Translations under genes and position numbers: made by a program | Notes under the pieces: generated by a model | Database searches by the model: none | Told to the model about the DNA's origin: nothing | Seen by the model: the letters and a program-made list of their open reading frames with translations, nothing else | NCBI GenBank assembly: GCA_020634455.1 | Contig: JACKBQ010000002.1 | Coordinates: forward strand, 2,046,001-2,110,000 | Source of the DNA: Ardenticatenaceae bacterium | Lineage (GTDB): Bacteria > Chloroflexota > Anaerolineae > Promineifilales > Promineifilaceae | Length of the DNA stretch: 64,000 nt | Direction of reading: 5' to 3' | Part shown: positions 35,558 through 44,200 of the stretch, piece by piece | How positions within the stretch are numbered: position 1 is the first letter of the stretch | Layout of the letters: each line of letters opens with the position of its first letter

Positions 35558-37015
35558 CTAACGCCAACCCAATTCTGAGCAAAATTGACGATAGCGGACT
35601 TTGAGGGAACGGCCGTTTTTCGGCAAAAAATAGTCTACGTGTGATCCTTCCCGCAAATTCTGCCACCCTTCAGACAGATTCGCCGCTAACCAGGCAATGC
35701 CCTGCGATGTGGCCTGCTTGACCTCTGGTCGTACCACCACACGCTGGGTTAAATCGGCCAACCGCTGGCACAACCCGTCCATAGCTGATAACCCGCCAGT
35801 AATGCGAATGCGCTTCACGCTTTTTCCGGTGTTACTCATCGCTTCCAAATTAATCGCTATGAGAAAAAGAATGCTTTCGATGATGGCAACTGCTTTTTCT
35901 GGCAACGCAGGTTCAGTACGGCCGTTTGGCAAAAAGTGCGGGTTCTGCTCACTACGCCAAAAAGGTGACCCCAGGCCACCAATCGTGTTGATAAAAACTG
36001 GCGGTGTTTCCACCGTGTTCAGCCAATCCGCCAACATGGCCGTCATGTCCGGAGCGCCCCACGCATCGGCGGCCCACTTAATGGCTGCCCCCGCTCCGTT
36101 GACCGTGCCTTCCAACAAATACGTCACCCGATCGGCGCTGCTATTGGCGATGCTGGCCAGCAAGCTGGGATGCTGCATCAGCTGGGTGTTGGTCGAAAGC
36201 AGAACAAAAGCACCCGTGCCGACGTTCACAATCAGCGTGCCATCGTCCAGCTTGCCAGAGCCGTGGATAGCTGCGTTTTGGTCGCCGTTTACGGCCGTTA
36301 ACGGAATCCCGGTGCCGCGAATGGTGCCAAAATAAGATTGCGTCGGCTGGCAGTCGGGCAGCAGCTCACGGGCAATGCCAAAATCCTTCAGGAGCTCGCT
36401 GGACCATTCGTGCTTTTGCAAATCCATCAGCTGGGTGCGCGAGGCGTTGACGTGATCCACAATGCAGGGCGTGCCATCGAGCAGATTGGCGATCACAAAT
36501 GCGGCCAGGGGGCCGAAGATGAGCGCTTTGTTTTGCAACGGCCGTTCCAGTTCCGGGTAGTTATCCAACATCCAGCGTAGCTTGCTGGCTCCGTAATGCG
36601 GCGACAAAAACAACCCGCTTTTTTTCTTGATAGCCACACTTTTGCTAGCCAATGGTTCCAAATAGCTGGCAGCCCGGCGGTCTTGCCAGCTCAGCACCGG
36701 GGTCAACGGTTCCCCCGTGTGTCGGTTCCAGGCCACAATGCTAGAACGTTGGCTGGCCAGCCCGGCACAAGCAATGCCCCGCTGCTGCACAATTGGATCC
36801 GCTAACGCTTGCTGCATGACATGGTAAACGGCCGTGTTTATCTCCACCGGGTCCTGCTCAATCTGGCTACTGCTCAGCTGGTACAAGGCAATGGGCTGCT
36901 CGGCAAAGGCAATTTCGTTTCCAGCAAAATCGTAGACGGAAGCACGTACGCTCAAAGTGCCTATATCTAGCGCCAAAATCAATTTATCCGTTTGCTGATC
37001 AGTCAAAACCGTCAT
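35558..37015 (-). CDS. FGGY-family carbohydrate kinase (glycerol kinase-like)
   Basis: 485 residues. LILALDIGTLSVRASVYD is the first phosphate loop; GLASQRSSIVAWNRHTGEPL and WQDRRA follow the glycerol kinase pattern closely; GDQNAAIHGSGKLDDGTLIVNVGTGAFVLL is the second phosphate-binding region; IRITGGLSAMDGLCQRLADL is the C-terminal adenosine region. It heads the operon with a Ugp-like importer, 21 bp before the permease. Glycerol fits the context; the exact sugar or polyol is not fixed by what I can see. Confidence 0.85.
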   Translation of the reverse strand: MTVLTDQQTDKLILALDIGTLSVRASVYDFAGNEIAFAEQPIALYQLSSSQIEQDPVEINTAVYHVMQQALADPIVQQRGIACAGLASQRSSIVAWNRHTGEPLTPVLSWQDRRAASYLEPLASKSVAIKKKSGLFLSPHYGASKLRWMLDNYPELERPLQNKALIFGPLAAFVIANLLDGTPCIVDHVNASRTQLMDLQKHEWSSELLKDFGIARELLPDCQPTQSYFGTIRGTGIPLTAVNGDQNAAIHGSGKLDDGTLIVNVGTGAFVLLSTNTQLMQHPSLLASIANSSADRVTYLLEGTVNGAGAAIKWAADAWGAPDMTAMLADWLNTVETPPVFINTIGGLGSPFWRSEQNPHFLPNGRTEPALPEKAVAIIESILFLIAINLEAMSNTGKSVKRIRITGGLSAMDGLCQRLADLTQRVVVRPEVKQATSQGIAWLAANLSEGWQNLREGSHVDYFLPKNGRSLKVRYRQFCSELGWR

Positions 37016-37153
37016 GCAAATGTTCCATTTGTTTGTGGAGATGGTTTTTCTACTCTTCCGAATTCGGCACGTTCATACCAACAACCCCGGCTGTTTGCAA
37101 GAAATACCACAGCAGTTGCACAAATTTGCAGCAAGCGGCAAAATCCATCTGTA

Positions 37154-37167
37154 AATCTGTGCAGATT
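37154..37167. promoter_or_regulatory. Candidate operator in the kinase/SorC divergent gap
   Basis: AATCTGTGCAGATT is a perfect inverted repeat (6-bp halves, 2-bp centre) in the 253-bp gap that must hold the promoters of the kinase operon and the regulator gene. A looser dyad, TTGCACAAATTTGCAGCAA, lies upstream near 37116-37134. Either may bind the adjacent SorC-type regulator; this is an inference. Confidence 0.35.
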
Positions 37168-37268
37168 AAAGCGCTCAAGATTGGGCTATTTTCTTCACCA
37201 ACCCAAATTATGATTGCACCAACCTAAAATGGGCCAATCTGGAATCGAATCCATACCGAGGCAAAACA

Positions 37269-38237
37269 ATGGATGCTAAACAACAACAGCTAGAAAACGC
37301 GCTGCACGCCGCGCAAATGTATTACTACCAAAACCTGCCTATGAAAAAGATCGCCGCCGAGCTGCAAGTCTCCCACTCCACCGTGTCGCGGCTGCTCAGC
37401 TGGGCCAGAAGCCAGGGGCTCATCGAGATTCGCATCAACGACATTCGCGGCCGGGCCGATACGTTGGAAGAATCCATCAAGCTGCATTTTAAACTCCAGC
37501 AGGTACAAATTGTGCCTGTGCCGGAAATTGCCGGGGAACAGGCGTGGCAGGAGCGGGTCGCCAAAGTGGCTGCCAGCACGCTCAACCAGGTGATCGAATC
37601 GGGCATGATTTTGGGTGTCGCCTGGGGTGGCACAATTAACCTGGTGGCCGCCAACCTGACGCCAAAATCCCTGGTTGGGGTGCAGGTGGTCCAGCTCAAC
37701 GGCGGGGAAATTGTGTCTAATCCCAGCGTAAACCATGCGGGCTGGCTGGTATCCCAATTTGCCAATAATTATGAAGGCAAGGCACATCTGTTCCCCGTCC
37801 CCACCTTTTTTGATTACCCGGAAACGAAGCAGGCGCTGTGGCGCGAGCGCAGCATTCAGGAAGTGCTGGATTTGCACCGCCAGGCGGATATTTTGCTGTT
37901 CACCATTGGCTCGTGGCAGGGGCAGATGATGAGTGCCACCTACATGGGCAATTACCTACACGAAAGCGACTTTGCCGAGATGGCGCAAGAAGGGGTGGTT
38001 GGCGATATTGCCAACATTATGATCCGGCAGGATGGCAGCTGCACGGGGATTCCGCTAAACGAACGGGCCTGCGGACCCAATTTGGAGCTGTTCCGCCAGG
38101 CGGGCCGCTCCATTTGCGTGGTGTCGGGCTACAACAAGCTGGCGGGGCTGCGGGCAGCGCTGGCGGGTGGCTACGTCACCGACCTCATTCTGGACGAGCC
38201 TACGGCGCATAAACTGTTGGCTTCAATCACCTCGTAG
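37269..38237 (+). CDS. SorC/DeoR-type sugar-binding transcriptional regulator
   Basis: 322 residues. N-terminal helix-turn-helix (YYYQNLPMKKIAAELQVSHS then TVSRLLSWARSQGLIEI, residues 18-56) and a C-terminal SorC effector domain (GVAWGGTI, QLNGG, TYMGNYL, VSGYNKLAGLRAAL). Such proteins respond to phosphorylated sugars. It is divergent from the kinase-Ugp-like operon, so it probably controls that operon and itself, with a phosphorylated product of the kinase or glycerol 3-phosphate as a reasonable effector guess. Its TAG stop comes from the palindromic element at 38234. Confidence 0.9.
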   Translation: MDAKQQQLENALHAAQMYYYQNLPMKKIAAELQVSHSTVSRLLSWARSQGLIEIRINDIRGRADTLEESIKLHFKLQQVQIVPVPEIAGEQAWQERVAKVAASTLNQVIESGMILGVAWGGTINLVAANLTPKSLVGVQVVQLNGGEIVSNPSVNHAGWLVSQFANNYEGKAHLFPVPTFFDYPETKQALWRERSIQEVLDLHRQADILLFTIGSWQGQMMSATYMGNYLHESDFAEMAQEGVVGDIANIMIRQDGSCTGIPLNERACGPNLELFRQAGRSICVVSGYNKLAGLRAALAGGYVTDLILDEPTAHKLLASITS

Positions 38238-38262
38238 AGACGTTGCAATGCAACGTCTCTAC
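38234..38262. repeat. GTAGAGACG perfect palindrome supplying two stop codons
   Basis: 29 bp: GTAGAGACGTTGCA, a T-centred turn, TGCAACGTCTCTAC. The TAG at its left end (38235-38237) stops the SorC gene; the TAG on the other strand (38259-38261) stops the convergent SH3-like gene. Same family as 25062-25129. It would also act as a bidirectional hairpin. Confidence 0.9.
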
Positions 38263-38840
38263 GGGCCAGCCGCAGGCAGTAAAAACTCCCCAACCGACCA
38301 GCCTTCGGTGCCATCTTCTAGTTGAAGCTGCCACCAAAGCCGGTCGTTAGCTTCATCCAGTTCTGGCCCGCCAATGACCAAAACCAGCGTGCCTTCATTT
38401 ACCACCGTAATTTGGGCGTTGCTGGTGCTTGGGCCACCGCGCAAGTTAATGCCAAAACCATCGGTATTGGCTACCAGGGCGTAAAAACCAACCGTGATTT
38501 CTGGGGGAGCAACGGCCGTATCCGGCGTCGGTATCGGCGTAAAGGTGGGGATGGGGCTTGGCGTGGGCAGCGGCGACGTCGGCGACGGAACCGGGCTGGG
38601 CGGCGCGGTCAGGATGATGAGCGTTGGCTCGATGGGGGCGGCTTCCAGCGGTGGGCGCGTCAGCAGCGAATTCACCAGCATCAGCGAGAGGGCGATGCTA
38701 ATTACCGTGACAACCAGGCCCAAACCCAGCCAACGCCAGGGGATTGGCTCTTGTGAATCCTGACGCAGGCGACGCGGCCGTTTTTCCGGCGGGTCGTTTT
38801 TTGGGTCTCTGGGGTCTGGGGGAATTTGGTATCGGGCCAT
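38259..38840 (-). CDS. Membrane-anchored SH3-like domain protein
   Basis: 193 residues: a basic cytoplasmic N-terminus, one membrane span (about 35-60), a Pro/Thr-rich stalk (65-108) and an SH3-like domain (INLRGGPSTSNAQITVVNEG, WWQLQLEDGTEGWSVGEFLL). Such domains often bind peptidoglycan or peptides outside the membrane. It follows the cNMP-PP2C gene; the whole gap between them is a GGTAATC tandem repeat. The last codon and stop come from the palindrome at 38234-38262. Confidence 0.8.
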   Translation of the reverse strand: MARYQIPPDPRDPKNDPPEKRPRRLRQDSQEPIPWRWLGLGLVVTVISIALSLMLVNSLLTRPPLEAAPIEPTLIILTAPPSPVPSPTSPLPTPSPIPTFTPIPTPDTAVAPPEITVGFYALVANTDGFGINLRGGPSTSNAQITVVNEGTLVLVIGGPELDEANDRLWWQLQLEDGTEGWSVGEFLLPAAGP

Positions 38841-38843
38841 TTG

Positions 38844-38920
38844 GGTAATCGGTAATCGGTAATCGGTAATCGGTAATCAGTATTGCACCTGAATTACTTC
38901 ATTACACAATTACCTGATTA
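38844..38920. repeat. GGTAATC tandem repeat (STRR-like)
   Basis: Five exact tandem heptamers GGTAATC at 38844-38878, then a degenerate inverted part (GAATTACTTCATTACACAATTACCTGATTAC). It fills the gap between two minus-strand genes, beginning 4 bp past one stop and ending 3 bp before the next ATG. It resembles the short tandemly repeated sequences known in filamentous cyanobacteria. Confidence 0.85.
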
Positions 38921-38924
38921 CATC

Positions 38925-40160
38925 TCATTTCGCTTCTAAAACCAGTAAAGTCAAATCATCAAACGGGGCCGCTTTGCCCTGCCAACGGGCTACGTCTTTG
39001 ACCAGAAAATCTACAATTTCTGCGGCCGTTTTTTGGGAACAGTTGGCCACCGCCGCAGAAAGCTGTTGGTTGCCGTAGCCCTGATCGCTTTCGTTCACCG
39101 CATCGGGCACACCATCGCTAAACATCACCAGCCGGTCGCCTGGTTCCAATTTAATTGTTTGTTCGGTTAGTTCCAGATCGGGCATCATGCCCAGGAAGCG
39201 GTCGCCACCGGGCAAGGCCATCACTTCACGACCGGGGCGCAGGAGCAACGGCCGTTCATGGGCCGCTCGAATATAGGTTAATTTACCAGACGGCCGATGC
39301 AGCACGCCATAAAACGCCGTCAGGAACACTTCATCGTTGTTGGCCACCTCAAACATGCCGCGATGCACCGCCAGCGCCACCGCTGCTGGCGAAATTGAGC
39401 GACGCCCTTCTTGCAAAAAGAGGGTGCGCGTGACGGCCATGAACAACGCCGCGTGGAATCCTTTGTCCGCCACATCGGCAATGAGCACGCCGACATGCTC
39501 GTCGTCAATGGCCAGCACATCGTAAAAATCGCCGCCTACTTGCCGCGCCGGTTCCAGGTATGCCGCAAAGTGATAATCTGGAAATTGCGGCAAATCTTCC
39601 TGGAGCAAATTGCGCTGCACTTGAGCCGCCAGTTCCAGCTCACGTTGTAAACGTTCTTGCTCCACCAATTTGGCTTGCGCTGCCTTGAGCCGCTCGTAAG
39701 CTAGCTCCAGCGCCTCGTTTTTTTGCTGCAAGTCTTCAATATAAATCTTGTCTAAGTTGCGCGCATTGGACAGAATGCGTTGCAACAGCACGTTGGCCAG
39801 CGAGGGGCTGTTCTTGACAAACTTATCGAATGCCTCTTCGGTTACTTCCAGCACGGTTGTGGGGGTAATGGTGACACAGTTGGCGGCGCGAGGTGAATCA
39901 TCAATGAGGCCCATCTCGCCAAAATAGCCATTTTTGCCCACCATGTTCAAAATGCGCTCTTCGCCGCTGTCCAGCACGCGCACAACGGCCACATTGCCCT
40001 TCACCACCACGTAAAAGACATGCTCCACCTTACCCTGGTGGCACAAAGTGGTATTGGGCGGATGCTCTACCCGCTTGGCAACCTGCCGCAGCAGTTGCAG
40101 CGTATCCTCATCCAACCCTTGCAATGCCTGACGGATTACGGCCGTTGTTCCTGTGTTCAT
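38925..40160 (-). CDS. cNMP-binding domain plus PP2C (RsbU/SpoIIE-type) phosphatase
   Basis: 411 residues. Residues 15-130 are a cyclic-nucleotide-binding fold (LCHQGKVEHVFYVVVKGNVA, GKNGYFGEMGLIDDSPRAANC). A coiled coil (about 145-190) leads to a SpoIIE-type serine phosphatase: QVGGDFYDVLAIDDEHVGVL with metal Asp residues, IADVADKG, LVMFSDGVPDA and DDLTLLVL. Enzymes like this dephosphorylate anti-anti-sigma factors or other partners in response to a signal; here a nucleotide may be the signal. No anti-sigma gene is adjacent. Confidence 0.92.
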   Translation of the reverse strand: MNTGTTAVIRQALQGLDEDTLQLLRQVAKRVEHPPNTTLCHQGKVEHVFYVVVKGNVAVVRVLDSGEERILNMVGKNGYFGEMGLIDDSPRAANCVTITPTTVLEVTEEAFDKFVKNSPSLANVLLQRILSNARNLDKIYIEDLQQKNEALELAYERLKAAQAKLVEQERLQRELELAAQVQRNLLQEDLPQFPDYHFAAYLEPARQVGGDFYDVLAIDDEHVGVLIADVADKGFHAALFMAVTRTLFLQEGRRSISPAAVALAVHRGMFEVANNDEVFLTAFYGVLHRPSGKLTYIRAAHERPLLLRPGREVMALPGGDRFLGMMPDLELTEQTIKLEPGDRLVMFSDGVPDAVNESDQGYGNQQLSAAVANCSQKTAAEIVDFLVKDVARWQGKAAPFDDLTLLVLEAK

Positions 40161-40178
40161 AGCAGTTTCCTAGAATTA

Positions 40179-40244
40179 AGGAGATTGGACACTAGAGACT
40201 GGAGATTAGAGGTTGTAATCTCCAAAATCTCTAATTTCTAATCG
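40179..40244. repeat. GGAGATTGG/AATCTCC repeat carrying the PolX stop
   Basis: GGAGATTGGACACTAGAGAC and GGAGATTAGAGG face AATCTCCAAAATCTC. On the minus strand GATTAGAAATTAGAGATT encodes the last codons and the TAG stop of the PolX gene. The family member at 57621-57680 abuts another TAG stop. Confidence 0.78.
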
Positions 40245-41958
40245 CCAAAAATGAAAGCAATTTCTCTAATGGCCAGGTATTCACCACCATTTCGGCCGTG
40301 GCCCAACCACGCTGGGCGGTGGCAATGCCGTAATGCAATAGTTCAAAATGATCCACGTGATGGGCATCGCAGTTAATGGCCAGGGTGACGCCCAGCTCCA
40401 CGGCGCGGCGCACGTGGCTGTCGCGCAAGTCCAGCCGATGCGGGTTGGCATTGATTTCGAGGATGGTTTGGGTGGAAACGGCCGTTTGCAGCACCAACTC
40501 CATATCCAAATCCGCACCCGGCCGGTCCGGCAGCAGCCGCCCGGTGGGATGGGCAATCATGTCCACATGCGGATTGTTGAGCGCCGTCATGATGCGGGTC
40601 ATCACCTGCTCCCGCGACTGGTTCAGGCTCACGTGCAGACTGGCCGTGACAAAATCGAGTCGGGCCAGCACGTCGTCGTCAAAATCAAGCGTGCCATCGG
40701 CCTTAATTTCCATCTCCGTGCCGTGCAAAATACGGAAATTCGGCCCCATCGCCTGGTTGGCCGCGGCAATCTCTTCGGCCTGCTGCCACAACCGCTCCGG
40801 CGTCAGGCCATTGACAATGCCCAGCCCCTGCGAATGGTCGCTGATAACGATGTACTGCATCCCCCGTGCCTGCGCCGCTTGCGCCATCTCCAGCACGCTC
40901 ATTTTGCCGTCAGACCAGGTGGTGTGCATGTGCAAATCGGACACAATTTGCCCAATCTGGATGACAGTTGGCAGGTCGCCTTTTTGTGCCGCCTCAATTT
41001 CGCCCCGGTTCTCGCGCAGCGTGGGCGTGATGTAGGGCAAATTGAGCACCCCGTACAGCGCTTCTTCGCTATCACATAAAATCTCTTCGCCGCCATCGGT
41101 GGGGGTAAAGGCGTGCTCATTCAGGCTGAGCCCTTGCTTAAGCGCCAGTTCGCGCAAGCGCACGTTGTGGTCTTTGCTGCCCGTAAAATAGGAAAGCAGC
41201 GTGCCCCAACGCGCCAGCGGCAGCACGCGCAAATCCACCTGCATGCCGTTGTGCAGCACCACGCTGGATTTGGTTGGCCCATGCCCGGATACGGACTCGA
41301 CGCGGGGCATGGTGACAAAGTAGTCCATGATCGGCGCGGCTTCGTCGGCGGCTACTAGCAAATCCACATCGCCGATGCTTTCTTTCATGCGGCGGAGGGA
41401 ACCGGCAACGGCCGTTTTCAACACACCGGGTAACTGCTCCAACTCAGCCAAAATTTCGTACGCCAGCGGCCACGCCTCGCCAATGGGGGTACGGCCGTCG
41501 CCGTGCCGGGCCAGCGCTTCGATTGCTTGCACCAGCTTCGCCTCGGATTTAGCCCCCAGCCCTGGCAGATCGCGCAGTTTGCCTTCTGAAGCGGCCGTAT
41601 TTAGCTCCGCCAGCGTGGCAATTCCTAGCGTTTCGTACACCTGCTTCACCCGCTTCGGCCCCAGGCCGTCTACCTTCAGCATCTCCACCAGCGTCGGCGG
41701 AATTTCCTCAGCCAGCTTGTCGTAAAAAGTGAGCTTACCGGTGGTGAGCATCTCCTCGATTTTCTCGGCCAGCGTCTTGCCAATACCGGGAATATCGGTC
41801 AGCTCGCCCGCCACGTAAATTTGATTGATGTCGCGCCCCAGCTCCTGGATCGCTTCACTGGCTTTGCGGTAAGACAAGACGCGGTGGATGATGTCCCCCC
41901 GAATGGAGAGCATGTCGGCCACGTCGGCAAATATTTTGGCAACTTCGCGATTATTCAT
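40231..41958 (-). CDS. polX: DNA polymerase X with PHP domain
   Basis: 575 residues from the ATG at 41958; the longer frame adds 27 residues with no family match. Order: helix-hairpin-helix region (DIPGIGKTLAEKIEE, VDGLGPKRVKQVYE), polymerase beta palm with the metal aspartates (GSLRRMKESIGDVDLLV, MQVDLRVLP), and a C-terminal PHP phosphoesterase (SDLHMHTTWSDGK, ISDHS, GTEMEI, TASLHVS, AHPTGR, NANPHRLDL, NCDAHH). All metal ligands of both domains appear present. The family fills gaps in base-excision repair, and its PHP part is a 3'-5' exonuclease or phosphatase. The final residues come from an intergenic repeat. Confidence 0.95.
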   Translation of the reverse strand: MNNREVAKIFADVADMLSIRGDIIHRVLSYRKASEAIQELGRDINQIYVAGELTDIPGIGKTLAEKIEEMLTTGKLTFYDKLAEEIPPTLVEMLKVDGLGPKRVKQVYETLGIATLAELNTAASEGKLRDLPGLGAKSEAKLVQAIEALARHGDGRTPIGEAWPLAYEILAELEQLPGVLKTAVAGSLRRMKESIGDVDLLVAADEAAPIMDYFVTMPRVESVSGHGPTKSSVVLHNGMQVDLRVLPLARWGTLLSYFTGSKDHNVRLRELALKQGLSLNEHAFTPTDGGEEILCDSEEALYGVLNLPYITPTLRENRGEIEAAQKGDLPTVIQIGQIVSDLHMHTTWSDGKMSVLEMAQAAQARGMQYIVISDHSQGLGIVNGLTPERLWQQAEEIAAANQAMGPNFRILHGTEMEIKADGTLDFDDDVLARLDFVTASLHVSLNQSREQVMTRIMTALNNPHVDMIAHPTGRLLPDRPGADLDMELVLQTAVSTQTILEINANPHRLDLRDSHVRRAVELGVTLAINCDAHHVDHFELLHYGIATAQRGWATAEMVVNTWPLEKLLSFLAIRN

Positions 41959-42153
41959 GTGTGCGATTATAACAGCAGTGAGAAGGTTACAAAAAGTTGA
42001 ATGAAGGCAACATTCGACAAAAGGTCGGAGAAGTGCCAATAAACTTACATTCCGCTAAACTGATTGCCAGGATTCTGAACCTATTAGAGATTCCAACGGA
42101 TTACAAGACAGACCAAAATCGGTTAGACAGTTTTGTCGAATAAGGATGGTTCA

Positions 42154-44058
42154 ATGACTCAATTTTATCTACCTGAGTGGCTCAAAACAATTCACCATGA
42201 TGGCGCTACACCTTTTGTCTCTGTACTGCACCCAAAACTGAACGAAACAGTGCAAATTCGGCTGCGGGTCGGTTTGGCCGCACCGGTACGTCGCGTATTT
42301 TTGCGTATCTCCCCCGACGGGGAGCAAGCGTTTATGCCGATGAGCCAACATCCCGGCGATAGCGCCAATTGGTGGCTGGCAGAGCTGCCCATTAGCCAGC
42401 CGACTGTGCATTACCGCTTCGTGTTGGAAGCGGAGGATGGGGTTTGGTTTTATTCGGCCGTTGGCCCCACTGCTCATATTCCACTGGACAATACCGACTT
42501 TCGCATTTTGGCTGATTATGATGCGCCAGACTGGTTGCAAACGGCCGTTTTCTACCAAATCTTCCCTGACCGGTTCCACAATGGCGATCCCCGCTTAAAT
42601 CCGCAGCCGAGCGAATTTGAGTTTCGTGGGCAACAACCCCACACCTACGCTTGGGGCGAACCCGCCCCAAAGGAACAGCCTTTTCCCCTCGTATTTTACG
42701 GCGGTGATTTGCCCGGCATTGGCCAAAAACTGGATTATTTGCAAGCGTTGGGCGTAAATGCCCTGTACCTCAATCCCGTCTTCACTGCGTACTCCAACCA
42801 CAAATACGACGTTGCCGATTACGAACAGGTAGACCCTCATTTTGGCGGCAACGACGCCCTCATCGCCCTGCGCCAAGCGTTGACAGAACGAAACATGCGC
42901 TATTTGCTAGACATTGTGCCCAACCATTGCGGCTATTGGCACAGCTGGTTCCAAACCGCCCGCCAAGATGCCACTGCGCCAGAAGCAGATTTCTTCACCT
43001 TTACCAACCATCCCGACGATTACCATTCCTGGCTGGGCGTGTGGACGTTGCCCAAGCTAGATTACCGCAGCGCCGAACTGCGCCGCCGCATTTACCAAGG
43101 GGATACGGCCGTTTTCCGTCGCTGGTTGTCCCCGCCCTTTGCGGCCGATGGCTGGCGGGTAGATGTGGCCAACATGCTGGGGCGGCAGGGCGCTAGCCAG
43201 ATTGGGCCAGAAATTGCCCAGGGCATCCGCCAGGCCGTCAAGCAAACGCGGCCGGACGCGTACCTGATGGGCGAAAACTTTTTCGACGCCACAGACCAGC
43301 TACAAGGGGAGCAGTGGGATGGGGTGATGAATTACAGTGGCCTCACGAACCCACTTTGGTATTGGCTGGCGGGGTATACGCAAGGGGCACATGGGCTAAA
43401 CGGCCGTATCCAATCCCTCCAAGCCTGGCCCACCGCTGCCCTGGCAGCCACCTGGCAGCAGCATCTGGCTGCCATCCCCTGGGTGATTGCCCTGCAACAG
43501 TACAACGTGCTAGACAGCCACGATGTGCCGCGCATTCGCAGCATTGTGCAAGGCAACGACGCGCTGCATCGGCTGGCCGTGATCATACAATTCACCTTCC
43601 CCGGCATTCCCGGCCTCTACTACGGCGATGAGATTGGCATGATGGATGAAGACGGCTTTGGGCCGCGCGGTTGCATGGTGTGGGATGAGGCCGCATGGAA
43701 CCATGAACTGCTCGCTTTTTACAAACAGTTGATTGCGCTGCGCAAGGAAACGGCCGTACTGCAAACAGGCGGCTTCCAAATCCTGGCAATCGAACAGGAC
43801 ACCATTGTTTACCAACGCACCAACGAAACCGCGTGCAGCCTGGTCGTCGCCCACCGCGGTGAGCAACCACGCCCCGCCGAACCACTGCCTGTCGCCCATG
43901 GCGGCATCACCGATGGCACACAATTCACGGAGGTTTTTACCGGACAAAAACTGATCGTTACCCAGGGCACCCTGCCCTTGCCTAAACAGACTCAGGGAGC
44001 AACTTTGTGGCTGGCAAAAAGAAAAAGCAAAGCCAGCAAAAGTGGCCTTGCCCCCTAA
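42154..44058 (+). CDS. GH13 alpha-glucan hydrolase (neopullulanase/cyclomaltodextrinase-like)
   Basis: 634 residues from the ATG at 42154 with AAGGATGG upstream; an in-frame TTG at 42133 would add seven. A beta-sandwich of about 120 residues (CBM34-like position) precedes the GH13 barrel. Conserved regions: DIVPNHCG (I), GWRVDVANML with nucleophile Asp (II), LMGENFFD with acid/base Glu (III), LDSHDVPRI (IV). No signal peptide, so cytoplasmic breakdown of imported maltodextrins is likely. It stands 142 bp before a second family-5 importer, which may bring the substrate (inference). Confidence 0.92.
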   Translation: MTQFYLPEWLKTIHHDGATPFVSVLHPKLNETVQIRLRVGLAAPVRRVFLRISPDGEQAFMPMSQHPGDSANWWLAELPISQPTVHYRFVLEAEDGVWFYSAVGPTAHIPLDNTDFRILADYDAPDWLQTAVFYQIFPDRFHNGDPRLNPQPSEFEFRGQQPHTYAWGEPAPKEQPFPLVFYGGDLPGIGQKLDYLQALGVNALYLNPVFTAYSNHKYDVADYEQVDPHFGGNDALIALRQALTERNMRYLLDIVPNHCGYWHSWFQTARQDATAPEADFFTFTNHPDDYHSWLGVWTLPKLDYRSAELRRRIYQGDTAVFRRWLSPPFAADGWRVDVANMLGRQGASQIGPEIAQGIRQAVKQTRPDAYLMGENFFDATDQLQGEQWDGVMNYSGLTNPLWYWLAGYTQGAHGLNGRIQSLQAWPTAALAATWQQHLAAIPWVIALQQYNVLDSHDVPRIRSIVQGNDALHRLAVIIQFTFPGIPGLYYGDEIGMMDEDGFGPRGCMVWDEAAWNHELLAFYKQLIALRKETAVLQTGGFQILAIEQDTIVYQRTNETACSLVVAHRGEQPRPAEPLPVAHGGITDGTQFTEVFTGQKLIVTQGTLPLPKQTQGATLWLAKRKSKASKSGLAP

Positions 44059-44200
44059 ATGTCACCAAGAATTCCGTGTTTCATAGTTGTTTGTCAACTG
44101 TATGAAGCCATGCTACCATAGTCAACTTCACTATTTACCTCTGCATTCTGCTCGCATTGCAGCAACTTTTATTTCAAATTCTCAATTTAAGGAGGAGAAT

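Noticed and set aside
38844..38878. GGTAATC tandem as a CRISPR array
   Set aside because: Units are 7 bp with no spacers, and no cas genes are present.
42154..44058. GH13 gene as an exported amylase
   Set aside because: No signal peptide or lipobox precedes the N-terminal domain.
44087..44200. Upstream extension of the second binding protein
   Set aside because: The AAGGAGG site and signal peptide start at 44201; the extension lacks both.
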